A DNA stretch of 64,000 bases, taken from MPNP01 sp026709725. GTDB lineage: Bacteria; Pseudomonadota; Alphaproteobacteria; Rhodobacterales; Rhodobacteraceae. Each line of letters starts with the position of its first letter. The first letter of the stretch is position 1. The stretch spans positions 1,426,001 through 1,490,000 of the forward strand of contig OZ241384.1 of the NCBI GenBank assembly GCA_965200805.1, written 5' to 3'. A program made the translations under genes and the position numbers. The notes below the pieces were generated by a model. That model ran no database searches, was not told the origin of the DNA, and saw nothing but the letters and a program-made list of their open reading frames with translations. Below, piece after piece: positions 17,658 through 27,092 of the stretch.

Positions 17658-18705
17658 TCACCGGTAATCGACACCGCTTATGGCCAGCTCGAACTCCTGG
17701 ATGGATGCCAGGATTTCTTCGAACGCAGGGGCGGCTCCGAAGATCATGGCCGTCGTGTTGGCGTAGTCGCGGTCGAGCGCACCGATCATCGCGCCAGTCG
17801 GGGCGATTGCAAATGAGCCCGGAACGGCAGAGGCGAGGTCATAGTCGGGGCGGTCGAAGAACATCCGGGCGTGGTGAACGCAATCGGTGCCCAGATTATG
17901 ATCGGCGAGCGCGGCTTCGCCGATGTCCGAGCGAAACAGGCAATGGAGGTCGTAGTAGTGCCGCGACACACGCTGCCCCTCCTGACGAAGAAACCCCTGA
18001 CGCTCGTGCCAACGGCGCAGGCCGTGCGCGATCACGACCTTGTCCCAGAAGGTGCGGGTGGCCTCGATTGTGGTCACGTCGGGGGTCGTCAGATCGAGGC
18101 CTGGGGCATCCTCGGCGATGTAGGGTCGGATCAAGACTGGGAGGTGGGGGTCGAGAGCGGACTTTGCGCCGGATTCGATACGTACGGCCGGTTGAACATA
18201 GGCGTCGTCGCGTGACTCGACCTCGGGATACCACACGAGCAGCGTCTGCTCGTCGGGATCGGCGTCGTCGATCTCAATACGGCCGGCGCCGCCGGTGGCG
18301 TCGGCGAGCTGCGCGTCCAGGAACCCGCGCAGCGGACCGGTGATGTAGGCGCGGCACGCGCCCTGATCGTGTCGAGCCTGGCTCGACGCTTCTTGTTCGA
18401 AAGGGCCTCCAGTTCCTCGACAGTGGCTGGCTGATCGAGGTCGTCGCGGAACACCGTGATGTCGATGTCTTCGGAGAAGCGCTCGATCAGGCCGTAGGCT
18501 TTCGACAGGGATGTACCGCCCTTGAAGAGCAGGCGGGGCCGCCGGTGGGCCGCTCCTGATTGAGCGCGTTCAATGTCCAGCAGACCCAGAAGTCCTTTTC
18601 GACATTGCCGACCGGAGTACCGAGCCGGCTGGCGGTCGTGAGAAACAGGTCGAGGCGGTCGCGCGATGTCGCGGCTATGAGTTGCCTGTAGGCGTCGGCA
18701 GTCAT
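17658..18705 (-). pseudogene. AbiEii-type nucleotidyltransferase toxin, two frameshifts
   Basis: The start ATG 18705 overlaps the abiEi stop (ATGA). The product begins MTADAYRQLIAATSRDRL and reads to PTGGP near 18540. It continues in a second frame with the nucleotidyltransferase core LLFKGGTSLSKAYGLIERF and SEDIDITVF (the GG...SEDID signature), to LDTIRARA near 18360. It then continues in a third frame with CRAYITGPLRGFLDAQ through LVWYPEVESRDD to the stop at 17658. Two single-base indels therefore split an otherwise full-length, well-conserved AbiEii/AbiGii protein of about 348 residues. Active toxins of this family transfer nucleotides to tRNA. As read, no full toxin is made. Confidence 0.85.
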
Positions 18706-19369
18706 CGGCGCGATATGTCTGCGTCGGCGGGGAGGAGCAACCCGCGGAGGATCTCCTGCATCCAGATCGGCAGGGCCGGGAGACCTGCCCGCAGATCGTC
18801 CCGGATGGATTTGCCGTGCCGAGGATCGGCGAAGAGGCTGTGCAGTTTTTTCTCGACGAGCTGACGCTCGCTGTCCTCGGAGAGCATGTCCTGCATCCAG
18901 TGCAGTGCCTGGACCACGCGCATGGCCGGTCGACCGGCCCAATAGAGGCGGCTGGGCGCTGCATACCTGAAGTGGAGTTCCTGGTTGCCGAGCTTGATCG
19001 GTTTTAACCGCGCATCGACCAGCACCTCGATGCGGGCCGGCACCGCGGTGGTGAGACCGAGTTCGTTGGCGGCGGTCATGCCGTCGATGAGGGCGCGGCC
19101 CGGTCGCGGCGGGTGACGGCGCGGATGACTGCACGGTAGTCGGGTACTGTCGGACGACCAGTCAGGTCGTTTATCCGCGGCCGGTTGTAGAGGCCCCGGT
19201 CGATACGGCACAGGTCGCCCGAGGCGACCGGGCGGTGCAAGGTCTTGTCGATAGCAGGGCGGTTGCCGAGGTCTGCGAAATCGCCGGGAACCCAGACCTC
19301 ATCCGGCGTGGCCACGACGCGGGCAAGGAGCTGAGAGCGCAGACCTGTATCTTGTGTCAGTATCGTCAT
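18702..19369 (-). pseudogene. AbiEi-type (DUF6088-like) antitoxin, one frameshift
   Basis: From ATG 19369 (MTILTQDTGLRSQLLARVV) the N-terminal winged-helix part reads VWVPGDFADLGNRPAIDKTL and IDRGLYNRPR, to AVTRRDRA near 19100. It then continues in another frame with ALIDGMTAANELGLTTAVPA and a C-terminal part ending at 18702. One base indel joins the two. The family binds its own promoter and neutralises AbiEii. An ATG at 19387 is possible, but the perfect dyad at 19371-19395 would then be coding, so 19369 is preferred. Confidence 0.8.
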
Positions 19370-19370
19370 G

Positions 19371-19395
19371 TCGGAAATATGACACATATTTCGGA
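19371..19395. promoter_or_regulatory. Inverted-repeat operator at the abiEi start
   Basis: Arms TCGGAAATATG and CATATTTCGGA are separated by ACA and are complementary at all but one position per arm. The dyad lies one base upstream of the abiEi start codon. AbiEi antitoxins autoregulate by binding inverted repeats at this position (family knowledge), so this is a likely operator. Confidence 0.6.
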
Positions 19396-19424
19396 CAAAT
19401 CAAGCAACATCCGAACGACCCCGA

Positions 19425-19500
19425 TCAGCGACCGAATTGCCCGAATCCGTCGCTGGAGCCCATTTTCCCGGATTCCCGTGCCGATTCGCCCGCCAGCACG
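19425..19500 (-). repeat. Dispersed repeat copy (partner at 32075-32150)
   Basis: Read on the minus strand, the segment GGGAATCCGGGAAAATGGG ... GGTCGCTGATCGGGG closely matches plus-strand 32075-32150. It lies in the otherwise gene-free 19396-19750 interval between abiEi and the end of pilR. Origin unknown; probably a mobile-element or gene-end remnant. Confidence 0.5.
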
Positions 19501-19750
19501 CCACGGGGTCCGGCCCCGCCGCTCCCGTTGCACTTCGAACTGGAACGGGGGACATATTGTCAGCAACAGACACAGAGCAGGGGCAGGCTGATGAACACGC
19601 GTCCACGAACAGAATTCGCGGAACTGATTGAGCACGCAGGTCTCGACATCGGCACAGCACAGTAACTGACCCGGCAACTCTCACCCTGATGAACACGCTA
19701 CAGTTAACCGCGTCCTATTGAAAGACCCACACGCCGCATCCACACCAATC

Positions 19751-20833
19751 TCACCAGGCGGCCGTGATCTGGCCCTGCAGGTCGTACATGGCGATCACGA
19801 TTGCCGAGATCACCCCGAAGACGATGAGGAAGATCAGGGCCCGCATCAGGGCCAGGGTCCGGTGGATGTGTTCATGGCTCTTCGTCAGCCACTGCCCGGC
19901 AATCATCTGCAGATGGCGATGGAAATCCTGCGAGCGTGACAGGATGCGCAGGGTGAGGACAAGCTCCCGGTCCGGCCAGCCCCGGGCCGTTCGCTGCATG
20001 GCCAGACCGAGATTGGCGCCGTTCAGCATGTGATTGCGGATCCGGTCAAGATGCGCCCCGACATATGCATTGGCGACCGGTCGAAGTCTGGCAATGGCTT
20101 CCACCGGCGTCAGGCCATTGGCAACGAGGCACGCAATCGACTGCAGCAGCAGAACACCGCTCATGAGCCGGTACATGACAAACACCGGCAGCCTGTCCGC
20201 CCATATCCGTCCCCGCCCGGCCCAGCGGGGCAGCAGCAGGACCATCATGATCGGCACCGCGATGACCAGCAGGACCACCACCGGCAGCAGCCAATCGAGC
20301 ACTTCACCCGCCTGGAACACGATCCTCGCAATCCCGATCCAGTGCGCAACCGGCAGCAGCGTCTCCATCTGGGGTGCGATCCCCCGGCTGAAATAAACCA
20401 GTATGCCGTAGGTCATCGCCAGCAAGAGGACCGGATAGGCCAGCACGCTGATCATGTCGGACCGGATCGTCCCGGACCGCTCGAGTGTCCGGCAGTAGAC
20501 CTCGAGATTTCGGCCGAACATCTCGCTGGTCTCTATGGCCGTGATCGCCATATGCTCGTCCCGCGGGATCCAGGGCTGCAATGACGCACCAAGACCATTG
20601 CCATTCCGCAACCCGGCCCGGACACGACCGAGGATGCGGGCAATCGGGTCGTGCCCCCTTGCCCCATCCGCACTCTTGATCTTCCAGATCGCATCGATCG
20701 CCTCGCTGCAGGAAAAGCCGGCATCAACGAGGGCGATCAGCTCCCGGTAGAACCGGCAGCGCAACTCGCTGCCAAACCGGACCCGCAGGAGCCGCTGCCC
20801 CATCCACTCCAGCCCCGACCGCACCACCCTCAT
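19751..20833 (-). CDS. pilR: Type IVb pilus inner membrane platform protein (PilR-like)
   Basis: 360 residues of the GspF/PilC fold: two related helical cytoplasmic domains (FYRELIALVDAGFSCSEAID and VLLLQSIACLVANGLTPVEA), each followed by membrane helices, ending with a hydrophobic helix (MRALIFLIVFGVISAIVIAM). PilR anchors the pilus assembly motor in the inner membrane of IncI-type thin pili. It overlaps the pilQ gene by 4 bases, and pilS would normally follow directly; here the abiE remnant intervenes. Confidence 0.85.
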   Translation of the reverse strand: MRVVRSGLEWMGQRLLRVRFGSELRCRFYRELIALVDAGFSCSEAIDAIWKIKSADGARGHDPIARILGRVRAGLRNGNGLGASLQPWIPRDEHMAITAIETSEMFGRNLEVYCRTLERSGTIRSDMISVLAYPVLLLAMTYGILVYFSRGIAPQMETLLPVAHWIGIARIVFQAGEVLDWLLPVVVLLVIAVPIMMVLLLPRWAGRGRIWADRLPVFVMYRLMSGVLLLQSIACLVANGLTPVEAIARLRPVANAYVGAHLDRIRNHMLNGANLGLAMQRTARGWPDRELVLTLRILSRSQDFHRHLQMIAGQWLTKSHEHIHRTLALMRALIFLIVFGVISAIVIAMYDLQGQITAAW

Positions 20834-22443
20834 GCCGCCAGCGCCCGGACCTGTTCAGGCAGATCGGCTGCCAGCGCAGCGTAGTCCCGCCGATACGCCC
20901 GCACGAGATCGATTTCCTCCTCGACCTCATTGACATCGCAGACCCCGGTGCCAACCCGGATCATGGCATGATGCATCACCGGGAGACCGCCCGCACCGCC
21001 CTCGCACCTGGGCAGAAGCCAATGCTCCCGCATCCCCGCGCGATCGCCCCTGGCATACGCGTCGAGGAGCCGTGGATCGGGCATCACGGTCTCGGCCACC
21101 ACCGTCCGCCCCCCAAGGCCGCGCGTGCACCGGCTGCACCCCTCACCCCGAATGTAGAGATGCCGATCGCCCGTCTCCATCAGCGCGATCACCTCCCCGG
21201 CCAGATCCGGTGAAAGCCGGCCCTCATTGACGGCAGCATGATAGGTGATCCGGCACCGGGGACAGATGACGCCGATCAGACGCTGATACATCAGCCCCCG
21301 GATGACGGAGGGCTCACAGAGTTTCCATGTGTCGACACCAAGATCATGCAGACGATCAAGAATGCCCAGCGCCGATCCCGAGTGGATCGTGGTCCAGAGC
21401 GCGTGCCCGGTCATCGCGAGTTCAATGGCATAGCCGGCCAGGATCCGATCCCGCAACTCGCCGAGGACCACGACATTCGGATCCGAGCGCAGGGTCGACT
21501 TGATGGCCTCGACAAAGGCCTCACCCCGGGCCTGGTCACTGCGTGGAGCAACAGCGACATGGACAGCACCGGCAATGGAGAGCTCAACCGGCTCCTCGAT
21601 CGAATAGGCCGAGATCTCGAACTGCTTTTCGCGGATCATGGCATTGAGGATCCGCTGCAGCGTGGTCGTCTTGCCCGATGAGACCTTCCCGGCGAGGAGA
21701 TACATCCCGCTCGTCCGCCGCCGCATGATCCCGATGTCCCTGATCTGGTCCGGCAGGTAACCGAGCTGACCGATATCATCCCCATCACTGCCAAAACTGT
21801 ATTTGAGACGCATGACCAGCGATGCCCGGTGACCCGATGTCGGTGTATACTGCAGGCGGATGATCTCGACATCGGACGGCAACAGCCCCGATGCCTTGCC
21901 CAGCGCTCCCTTCATGTAGCTGGTTGTTCCCGTCTCCGAACCCTGGTCCACGGCCACGGCAAAGGCGGCATTGATCAGGGACAGCCCCTCATGACTCATC
22001 CGGTTGGTCAGATGACGCAATCGGCCATGCACCCGGATCCGCACCTCACAGTACGACGCATGCACATGCACATGGATGTCCGAGGCCCGCTTCTCGGCCG
22101 CCATGGCGATGATCCGGCGCAGATCACGCTGCCGCTCAATCTGACTCGGCTCGCCATCACCATCCCGCATCCCCGTCGGCACCGCCTGATAGATCGCCTC
22201 GATCCGGTCACTGTCGATCTCATGGATGGCCATGATCTCCTGGCCCGCCTGACCGGCACGATCCAGCACGGCCTTCACATCAACCGACCAGCGGCTGCCC
22301 TTGGCCACCACCGCCTGTCCACTCTGGAAGATCGCCATCAGGCCCCGCTGCTCGACCGGCAGCTCCAGCACGCCCCCCGGTGCCGTGATCAGCGCCCCAA
22401 CCCGCTCCGGTGCAAAGTCCGGCAGCACCTCACTCCCATCCAT
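20830..22443 (-). CDS. pilQ: Type IVb pilus assembly ATPase (PilQ-like, GspE family)
   Basis: About 537 residues from ATG 22443 (MDGSEVLPDFAP); an upstream frame runs into pilP and is less likely. Seen: Walker A LLAGKVSSGKTTTLQ (around residue 250), an Asp box/Walker B region VVVLGELRDRILAGYAIELA, His box TGHALWTTIHSG, and a C-terminal zinc motif with CPRC and CSRC. It powers pilin polymerisation in the cytoplasm. Overlaps pilR at its 3' end. Confidence 0.9.
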   Translation of the reverse strand: MDGSEVLPDFAPERVGALITAPGGVLELPVEQRGLMAIFQSGQAVVAKGSRWSVDVKAVLDRAGQAGQEIMAIHEIDSDRIEAIYQAVPTGMRDGDGEPSQIERQRDLRRIIAMAAEKRASDIHVHVHASYCEVRIRVHGRLRHLTNRMSHEGLSLINAAFAVAVDQGSETGTTSYMKGALGKASGLLPSDVEIIRLQYTPTSGHRASLVMRLKYSFGSDGDDIGQLGYLPDQIRDIGIMRRRTSGMYLLAGKVSSGKTTTLQRILNAMIREKQFEISAYSIEEPVELSIAGAVHVAVAPRSDQARGEAFVEAIKSTLRSDPNVVVLGELRDRILAGYAIELAMTGHALWTTIHSGSALGILDRLHDLGVDTWKLCEPSVIRGLMYQRLIGVICPRCRITYHAAVNEGRLSPDLAGEVIALMETGDRHLYIRGEGCSRCTRGLGGRTVVAETVMPDPRLLDAYARGDRAGMREHWLLPRCEGGAGGLPVMHHAMIRVGTGVCDVNEVEEEIDLVRAYRRDYAALAADLPEQVRALAA

Positions 22444-22459
22444 CCCGACCACCGCCCGC

Positions 22460-23305
22460 TCAGCGGTCAAGCGCGTACCGGATCTCCGCGCCCGCCCGCT
22501 GAACCACCATCCCCTCCCGGTCAATCCTCATCACTTCACCCACACCATCCACAACCATCCCCTCTGCCATGACCATCACCCTCTCGCCCACCCGCACACG
22601 CGCATGATATGTCCCGGCCACACCGCTGATTTCCTCCACCTGCACCGTCTCCAGCTCCCGGACAGCCAGCCCCCGACCATCCGGACCCTGGATATCCAAA
22701 CCCTGAGCATCCCGCTTTTGGGCCGCAAGCGCAGCCCCCACCCCCTCAATGCCCGTCCCCGCAATCGTCTCGACCGCGGGGATCGCAACCATATTCACCC
22801 GATCCTCGGCGGCCCTCACCTCCGCTTCCAGCTGCAACCGGTTGATCTGCCGCTGATAGCGAAGCGTTTCCATCTCCGCCGCCACCCGCTCTCCTGCCGG
22901 TGTTGCCGCGAAGGTCTGATATTCACCGGGCAGAATCTCGATCATCGCGTCCGGTCCATAGATTTCCATCAGCCTGCCAATCAGTTCCGCCTGCCGCAGC
23001 TGCTGCTCAAGCAGCAGGATACTTGCCGTGATCTCCGCCTGCCGTGCCAGCAGCGGCATCCCGCTCTCCCCCGCTTCCGGCACAACCACATCCTGGACCA
23101 CCTCTGGCAGCACGACATCCGGCGCCCCGACCGGATCGCCCTCTTCTCCGCAACAGGCATCCTCCGCCCCGGCATCTTCGAGATGCCGGGGCCACTCCGG
23201 GAATTGCCCGGCACCGGACACACCCGTCGCCATCCCTGCCGCCACGACCAGCAGCATCAGCACAGACCAGCGTTGCCGGGGAATCTTCATCAGACAGAAA
23301 TTCAC
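22460..23305 (-). CDS. pilP: PilP-like pilus biogenesis protein
   Basis: The GTG start at 23305 overlaps the pilO stop (GTGA); an ATG at 23290 is an alternative. Signal peptide (RWSVLMLLVVAAGMATGVSGA), a coiled-coil stretch (ITASILLLEQQLRQAELIGR) and a C-terminal small beta domain (VRVGERVMVMAEGMVVDGVG), the plan of the PilP family of IncI thin pili. PilP is periplasmic and links the inner-membrane subcomplex with the secretin. Confidence 0.75.
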   Translation of the reverse strand: MNFCLMKIPRQRWSVLMLLVVAAGMATGVSGAGQFPEWPRHLEDAGAEDACCGEEGDPVGAPDVVLPEVVQDVVVPEAGESGMPLLARQAEITASILLLEQQLRQAELIGRLMEIYGPDAMIEILPGEYQTFAATPAGERVAAEMETLRYQRQINRLQLEAEVRAAEDRVNMVAIPAVETIAGTGIEGVGAALAAQKRDAQGLDIQGPDGRGLAVRELETVQVEEISGVAGTYHARVRVGERVMVMAEGMVVDGVGEVMRIDREGMVVQRAGAEIRYALDR

Positions 23306-24570
23306 AGCGGGCGGGCATTCATGTCAGGCACGGGGGACCAGTGGTAAATGCGGGCCGTCACCTGCCAATGGCCCGTGGCCGGCACGAACGTCATGGCTTC
23401 CGGGACCAGCGCGGGCACATCCCGCAGCAGGGCAATATGGTCGGCAAGACCACCAGCGACATCGATGCGCACATCGTGATAGGAGTCCGGCACCCCGGCT
23501 GCAGGATTCCCGTTGACATCACCCGGCAACTGCCGCCGGGTCATCCTGATCTCAACCCCGAGATCACGAAAGCGCTCATGGAGAATGCTCTCCGTCATCG
23601 CCGCCGGCCAGCTCACGTCACTCTGATGCAATTCCGCCGCCCGGAGACCTGTCTCGGATGTCAGGGTGGCACATGTTCCCGAGCACGCAAGATGCACGGG
23701 GACCGCGATCTCATCCTCAATGAAGGCCCGCAAGCGGGCATAGCTGCCACCCTTGCGGTTCCACTGTGCAGCCACACGCACCGTCTGTCCCTGCCAGCTA
23801 CAGATGATCGGAGTCATCTCCCAGCCGAGCCGGGGGTGATAGACCGATCCGACCAGACGGACACAATGCGCGGCAAAGCCAGGCAGTTGCGGCGTGTCCA
23901 GCCATGGCGGCGGCGGGAGAGCCTGCGCAGTCTCAATCGGCAGCGGTGTGCTCTGCAGACGATCAAGGACATGCGGCAGTCCTGTCCAGACCACAGCACA
24001 GGCAACACCCACCCCGGCAGCACCGATCATCCACGGTGCAAATACCGCGACCCGATTGACAGGCTGCAACCGTATGACCGGTCTGCCGCGGAACACCGCC
24101 GCCAGCGACATCTCGCGGGCATCGTCCTGCTCCCAGGACCCGGGTGCGATGCACATCTCCCAATCCGGAGCACCGGCCAGCTGCTGAAAGGTTCTCTGGG
24201 CCGACTCCGGTGCATCATGATAGCTGTCTTCATAGACACGGCCCTCCCGCATCGCGATGACCCAGACCGGACCGCCATTGTCAACAAGCGGAAATGCAGC
24301 CAGCCAGTTGTCGCCCAGATCGGCAGTCTCGATGTGCAGAGCTCCCACCAGCATGCGCGCCCTGTGATTGTCTCCGGCCCGCGCAAGACCGATCTGGGCC
24401 CGATCCATCCCCATCGCGTAGAGATCATAGTGCACATCCCGCCCCGCAGCGCCCAATGCCTGCTGCCTGATGGTCGCGCCACCGGTGCGCTTCTGCCAGA
24501 GGAGGCCGAGTGCAACATCCCGGCCATCGATCCGGATATGCCCGGGTGCCAGACACTCCACAGTCATCAT
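23302..24570 (-). CDS. pilO: PilO2-like pilin accessory protein
   Basis: About 422 residues from ATG 24570 (MMTVECLAPGHIRIDGRD); an ATG at 24603 in the same frame is possible. One transmembrane helix in the middle (PWMIGAAGVGVACAVVWTGL) separates a cytoplasmic actin-like N-terminal half from a periplasmic half, as in the type 4b PilO2 family. Lies between pilN and pilP in the canonical order. Confidence 0.75.
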   Translation of the reverse strand: MMTVECLAPGHIRIDGRDVALGLLWQKRTGGATIRQQALGAAGRDVHYDLYAMGMDRAQIGLARAGDNHRARMLVGALHIETADLGDNWLAAFPLVDNGGPVWVIAMREGRVYEDSYHDAPESAQRTFQQLAGAPDWEMCIAPGSWEQDDAREMSLAAVFRGRPVIRLQPVNRVAVFAPWMIGAAGVGVACAVVWTGLPHVLDRLQSTPLPIETAQALPPPPWLDTPQLPGFAAHCVRLVGSVYHPRLGWEMTPIICSWQGQTVRVAAQWNRKGGSYARLRAFIEDEIAVPVHLACSGTCATLTSETGLRAAELHQSDVSWPAAMTESILHERFRDLGVEIRMTRRQLPGDVNGNPAAGVPDSYHDVRIDVAGGLADHIALLRDVPALVPEAMTFVPATGHWQVTARIYHWSPVPDMNARPL

Positions 24571-24651
24571 CCGTCCACCCCGACCCGTCTCCTCATGCAC
24601 CACTCCATCGGCCCATCATCGCCCTGCCCGCCGTTGTCATTTGCCTCCCGA

Positions 24652-26184
24652 TCACGCAGCAGTCCTGCCATCCAGCCTGCGGCCAAGAATCCGGGCGCGG
24701 ATCAGAATGACCGTTGCCACATGATCCACCTTGCGGGTGCTCGTCCCCGTGAACAGAATCCCCCGACTCCTGTCATCGGCCGTCCGGTCCCGCTCGAAGC
24801 CGGCCAGAACGAGTGTCTCCCCATCGCCGAGAATCGTCTGCTGCTCAAAGATCGTGGTTGAGACACTGGGCAGCTGAATTGCGCTGGACTGGCTCCTGAA
24901 GTCATCAAGCCGGTCGAGTTCCGAGATCTTGATGGAGTAGTTCAGCATGACACGCTCGCCATCGAGAACCCGTGGATAGAGATGCATCTCAAAACCGGTT
25001 GTCAGGTTGCCCGGCTCAACCGATGTGACCCGATTCCCCTCGGTATCCGGTGTTGTGTTGATCTGCCTGACATAGGCTGTTTCGCGGACCACCTGGATCG
25101 GGACCATCTGGTTGTTCGACGTGGTCGCACCGGTCCGGGTCTCGACCGTCACCTCGCCATGGCGATCCAGCGCCGAGACCAGCAAATCGAGTTTGAAATC
25201 GCTCCCTGTGATTCCGACATTGAATGTCTCGACGGGCTTGACCAGCCCGGCATCACTCGACCACCGGATCCTGGCATCATCGCCCAGCGCATCCAGGGTC
25301 AACGCCGCCCCCGAGCCCCGCTCGGACGTATCGGACACAGTCAGCACATGGATATCGAATGCCAGCTGCTGTTCCAGATCGCCCTCGATGCGACCAATAT
25401 GCCGCGCGATCTCCCGCTGTGCACTCGGTCTCGCCTTGACGATCAGCATGCCGGTGCCGCCGGCATACGCCATCTCAACCCCATCTCCCGCCATCCCGCG
25501 GATTGCCTCAATGATCTCAACCGCCGGATCCATCTGTGTGGCGATGCTGACCGTTCCCACCGTTCGCGATGACGCGAACTGCTTGGGCAGCACCGGCAGA
25601 CGATAGGCCCGTGTCACATACTCCCGAACCTCGACCCGCTCATCCCGGTATCGCCATTCAAGATCGTACCGATTGGCGATTTCGTCCAGAACATCACCAA
25701 GACCGCCCGCATAGACATGGCCCGCCCCCGCACCATCACCCTCACCGCCAGCCCCGGCACCAATGGCCTGATCCGGCCCGGCAAGGAAGACATGCACAAG
25801 ACCCGTCATGCGCTCAAGCCGCGCCAGCAGCCCCTCGGGCGACAGCTCATTTCGGGTCGCCAGATAGATGGCATCCTCATCCACAAGGACACCGGGCAGC
25901 GCATCATCCCCCACAGGATCATCACTTCCCGCATCCGGGATCACCGCACCCGCCCCATCAAGACCATACCGCTCGAATTCAGCCACCGCCCCGGCCGCCT
26001 TCAACCGCAACGCCCCGGCACCCTCATCCTCAATCGGCACCCCGCCGCATCCCGGCACCAGAATGCCCAGCCCCAATCCAGCCAGCACCTTCGCGAGCGC
26101 ACGGATTCCCGCCACCGATAACGCATTGCCATGCTCTTGAGACTTGATGGCTCGCTCCCGACCCTGCCCATGACCACCGTGCAT
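24652..26184 (-). CDS. pilN: Type IVb pilus secretin lipoprotein (PilN-like)
   Basis: 510 residues. The lipobox-like end of the signal (GLGILVPGC, about residue 47) predicts an outer-membrane lipoprotein. The N-domain has VHVFLAGPDQ and the C-terminal secretin domain contains VETRTGATTSNNQMVPIQVV and LYPRVLDGERVMLNYSIKIS, as in PilN of R64. It forms the outer-membrane pore for the pilus. It is the first gene of the cluster seen here; nothing like pilL or pilM lies upstream within the window. Confidence 0.85.
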   Translation of the reverse strand: MHGGHGQGRERAIKSQEHGNALSVAGIRALAKVLAGLGLGILVPGCGGVPIEDEGAGALRLKAAGAVAEFERYGLDGAGAVIPDAGSDDPVGDDALPGVLVDEDAIYLATRNELSPEGLLARLERMTGLVHVFLAGPDQAIGAGAGGEGDGAGAGHVYAGGLGDVLDEIANRYDLEWRYRDERVEVREYVTRAYRLPVLPKQFASSRTVGTVSIATQMDPAVEIIEAIRGMAGDGVEMAYAGGTGMLIVKARPSAQREIARHIGRIEGDLEQQLAFDIHVLTVSDTSERGSGAALTLDALGDDARIRWSSDAGLVKPVETFNVGITGSDFKLDLLVSALDRHGEVTVETRTGATTSNNQMVPIQVVRETAYVRQINTTPDTEGNRVTSVEPGNLTTGFEMHLYPRVLDGERVMLNYSIKISELDRLDDFRSQSSAIQLPSVSTTIFEQQTILGDGETLVLAGFERDRTADDRSRGILFTGTSTRKVDHVATVILIRARILGRRLDGRTAA

Positions 26185-27092
26185 TCACACAATGGCGCAT
26201 CTCCCGTCGCCCCTCCTACGCCCCCTCCGCGAAACCCCCGCAAGGCGTTCACAGCCGACAGTCATTTTATTGTGGAGAAAATGGCAGAGCTGCCAAAAAA
26301 ATCAGACGCGGAACCGGGGCATGATTCCCCATGGCGGGCCCGGACCCCTGCACGTCCCTGATCATGGATGCTCATCCATGATCGCATTGAACCCCAGGCA
26401 GCGATCCGGTGAAACCGCCGCCCCATCTCCCGAACGGTTGCGCTGCGACCCCGATCCATGCCGCCGTCCGGGCCCTGCATCCACCCCTCTTGCAGGGTCA
26501 GCGCACCGGGCCCGGCGAGTCCCCCCGGGGCCTGTGATCTGCTCGGGCCCGTGACCTGGAGTCGGGGAGAGGACTCCAATCAACACCCCCTCCATGCGGA
26601 GGGCAGCACAGGGAGCCCTCCGATGCCGCCCCCGCACGCCGCACAACCCCCTGCCAGGACAGGGAAGGCCCCACCCCAGAGGAGATCGCCACCCCGGGGC
26701 AGCACACCACCGGCCCCCGATCATGACGGGTCCGGGGACCGGGACCCGTATGCAGGACACGGATCCCGCCCGTGATCCCGGGACACTGTTCAGGGCGGAT
26801 CCCCCATGGACATCGGATCCCCATCGGCATCCAGTCCACCGGGCCGGGATCGCCCTCCGCGATGCCGTGGGCCGGAGGGCCCGCATGATCCCCGTCCGCT
26901 GGCGATGAGGGCGGTCACGGGAGCCGTTGACCGGGCCGGCGACAACCGACTCCGCCTGGCACGGGCGGCCTGATTCGGTCGAATCGTGTCAGGAGCCGGG
27001 GCACGTCGGGAGATGTCAGGAAACGTCAGCCATCGGAGAATCACGCCCCATCAGGCTGTGAGGGCGTCAGTCATGGCCCACCCCTCACGCAA
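26185..27092. other. GC-rich gene-free stretch, contains a short repeat
   Basis: About 900 bases of very GC-rich DNA in which open frames exist on all strands without protein-like features. The pilN promoter must lie near its left end. The 23-bp motif at 27026-27048 also occurs at 42742 and 58541. Confidence 0.5.
27026..27048 (+). repeat. Short dispersed motif, copy 1
   Basis: TCAGCCAT, then CGGAGAATCACGCCC. Near-identical to 42742-42764 and 58541-58563, all intergenic. The second half is an imperfect dyad (GGAG-AATC-CTCC like). Could be a REP-like element. Confidence 0.5.

Noticed and set aside
23044..24861. 605-codon plus-strand open frame
   Set aside because: Exactly antisense to pilP and pilO, which carry family motifs; the frame is a high-GC shadow rich in Arg, Pro and His.
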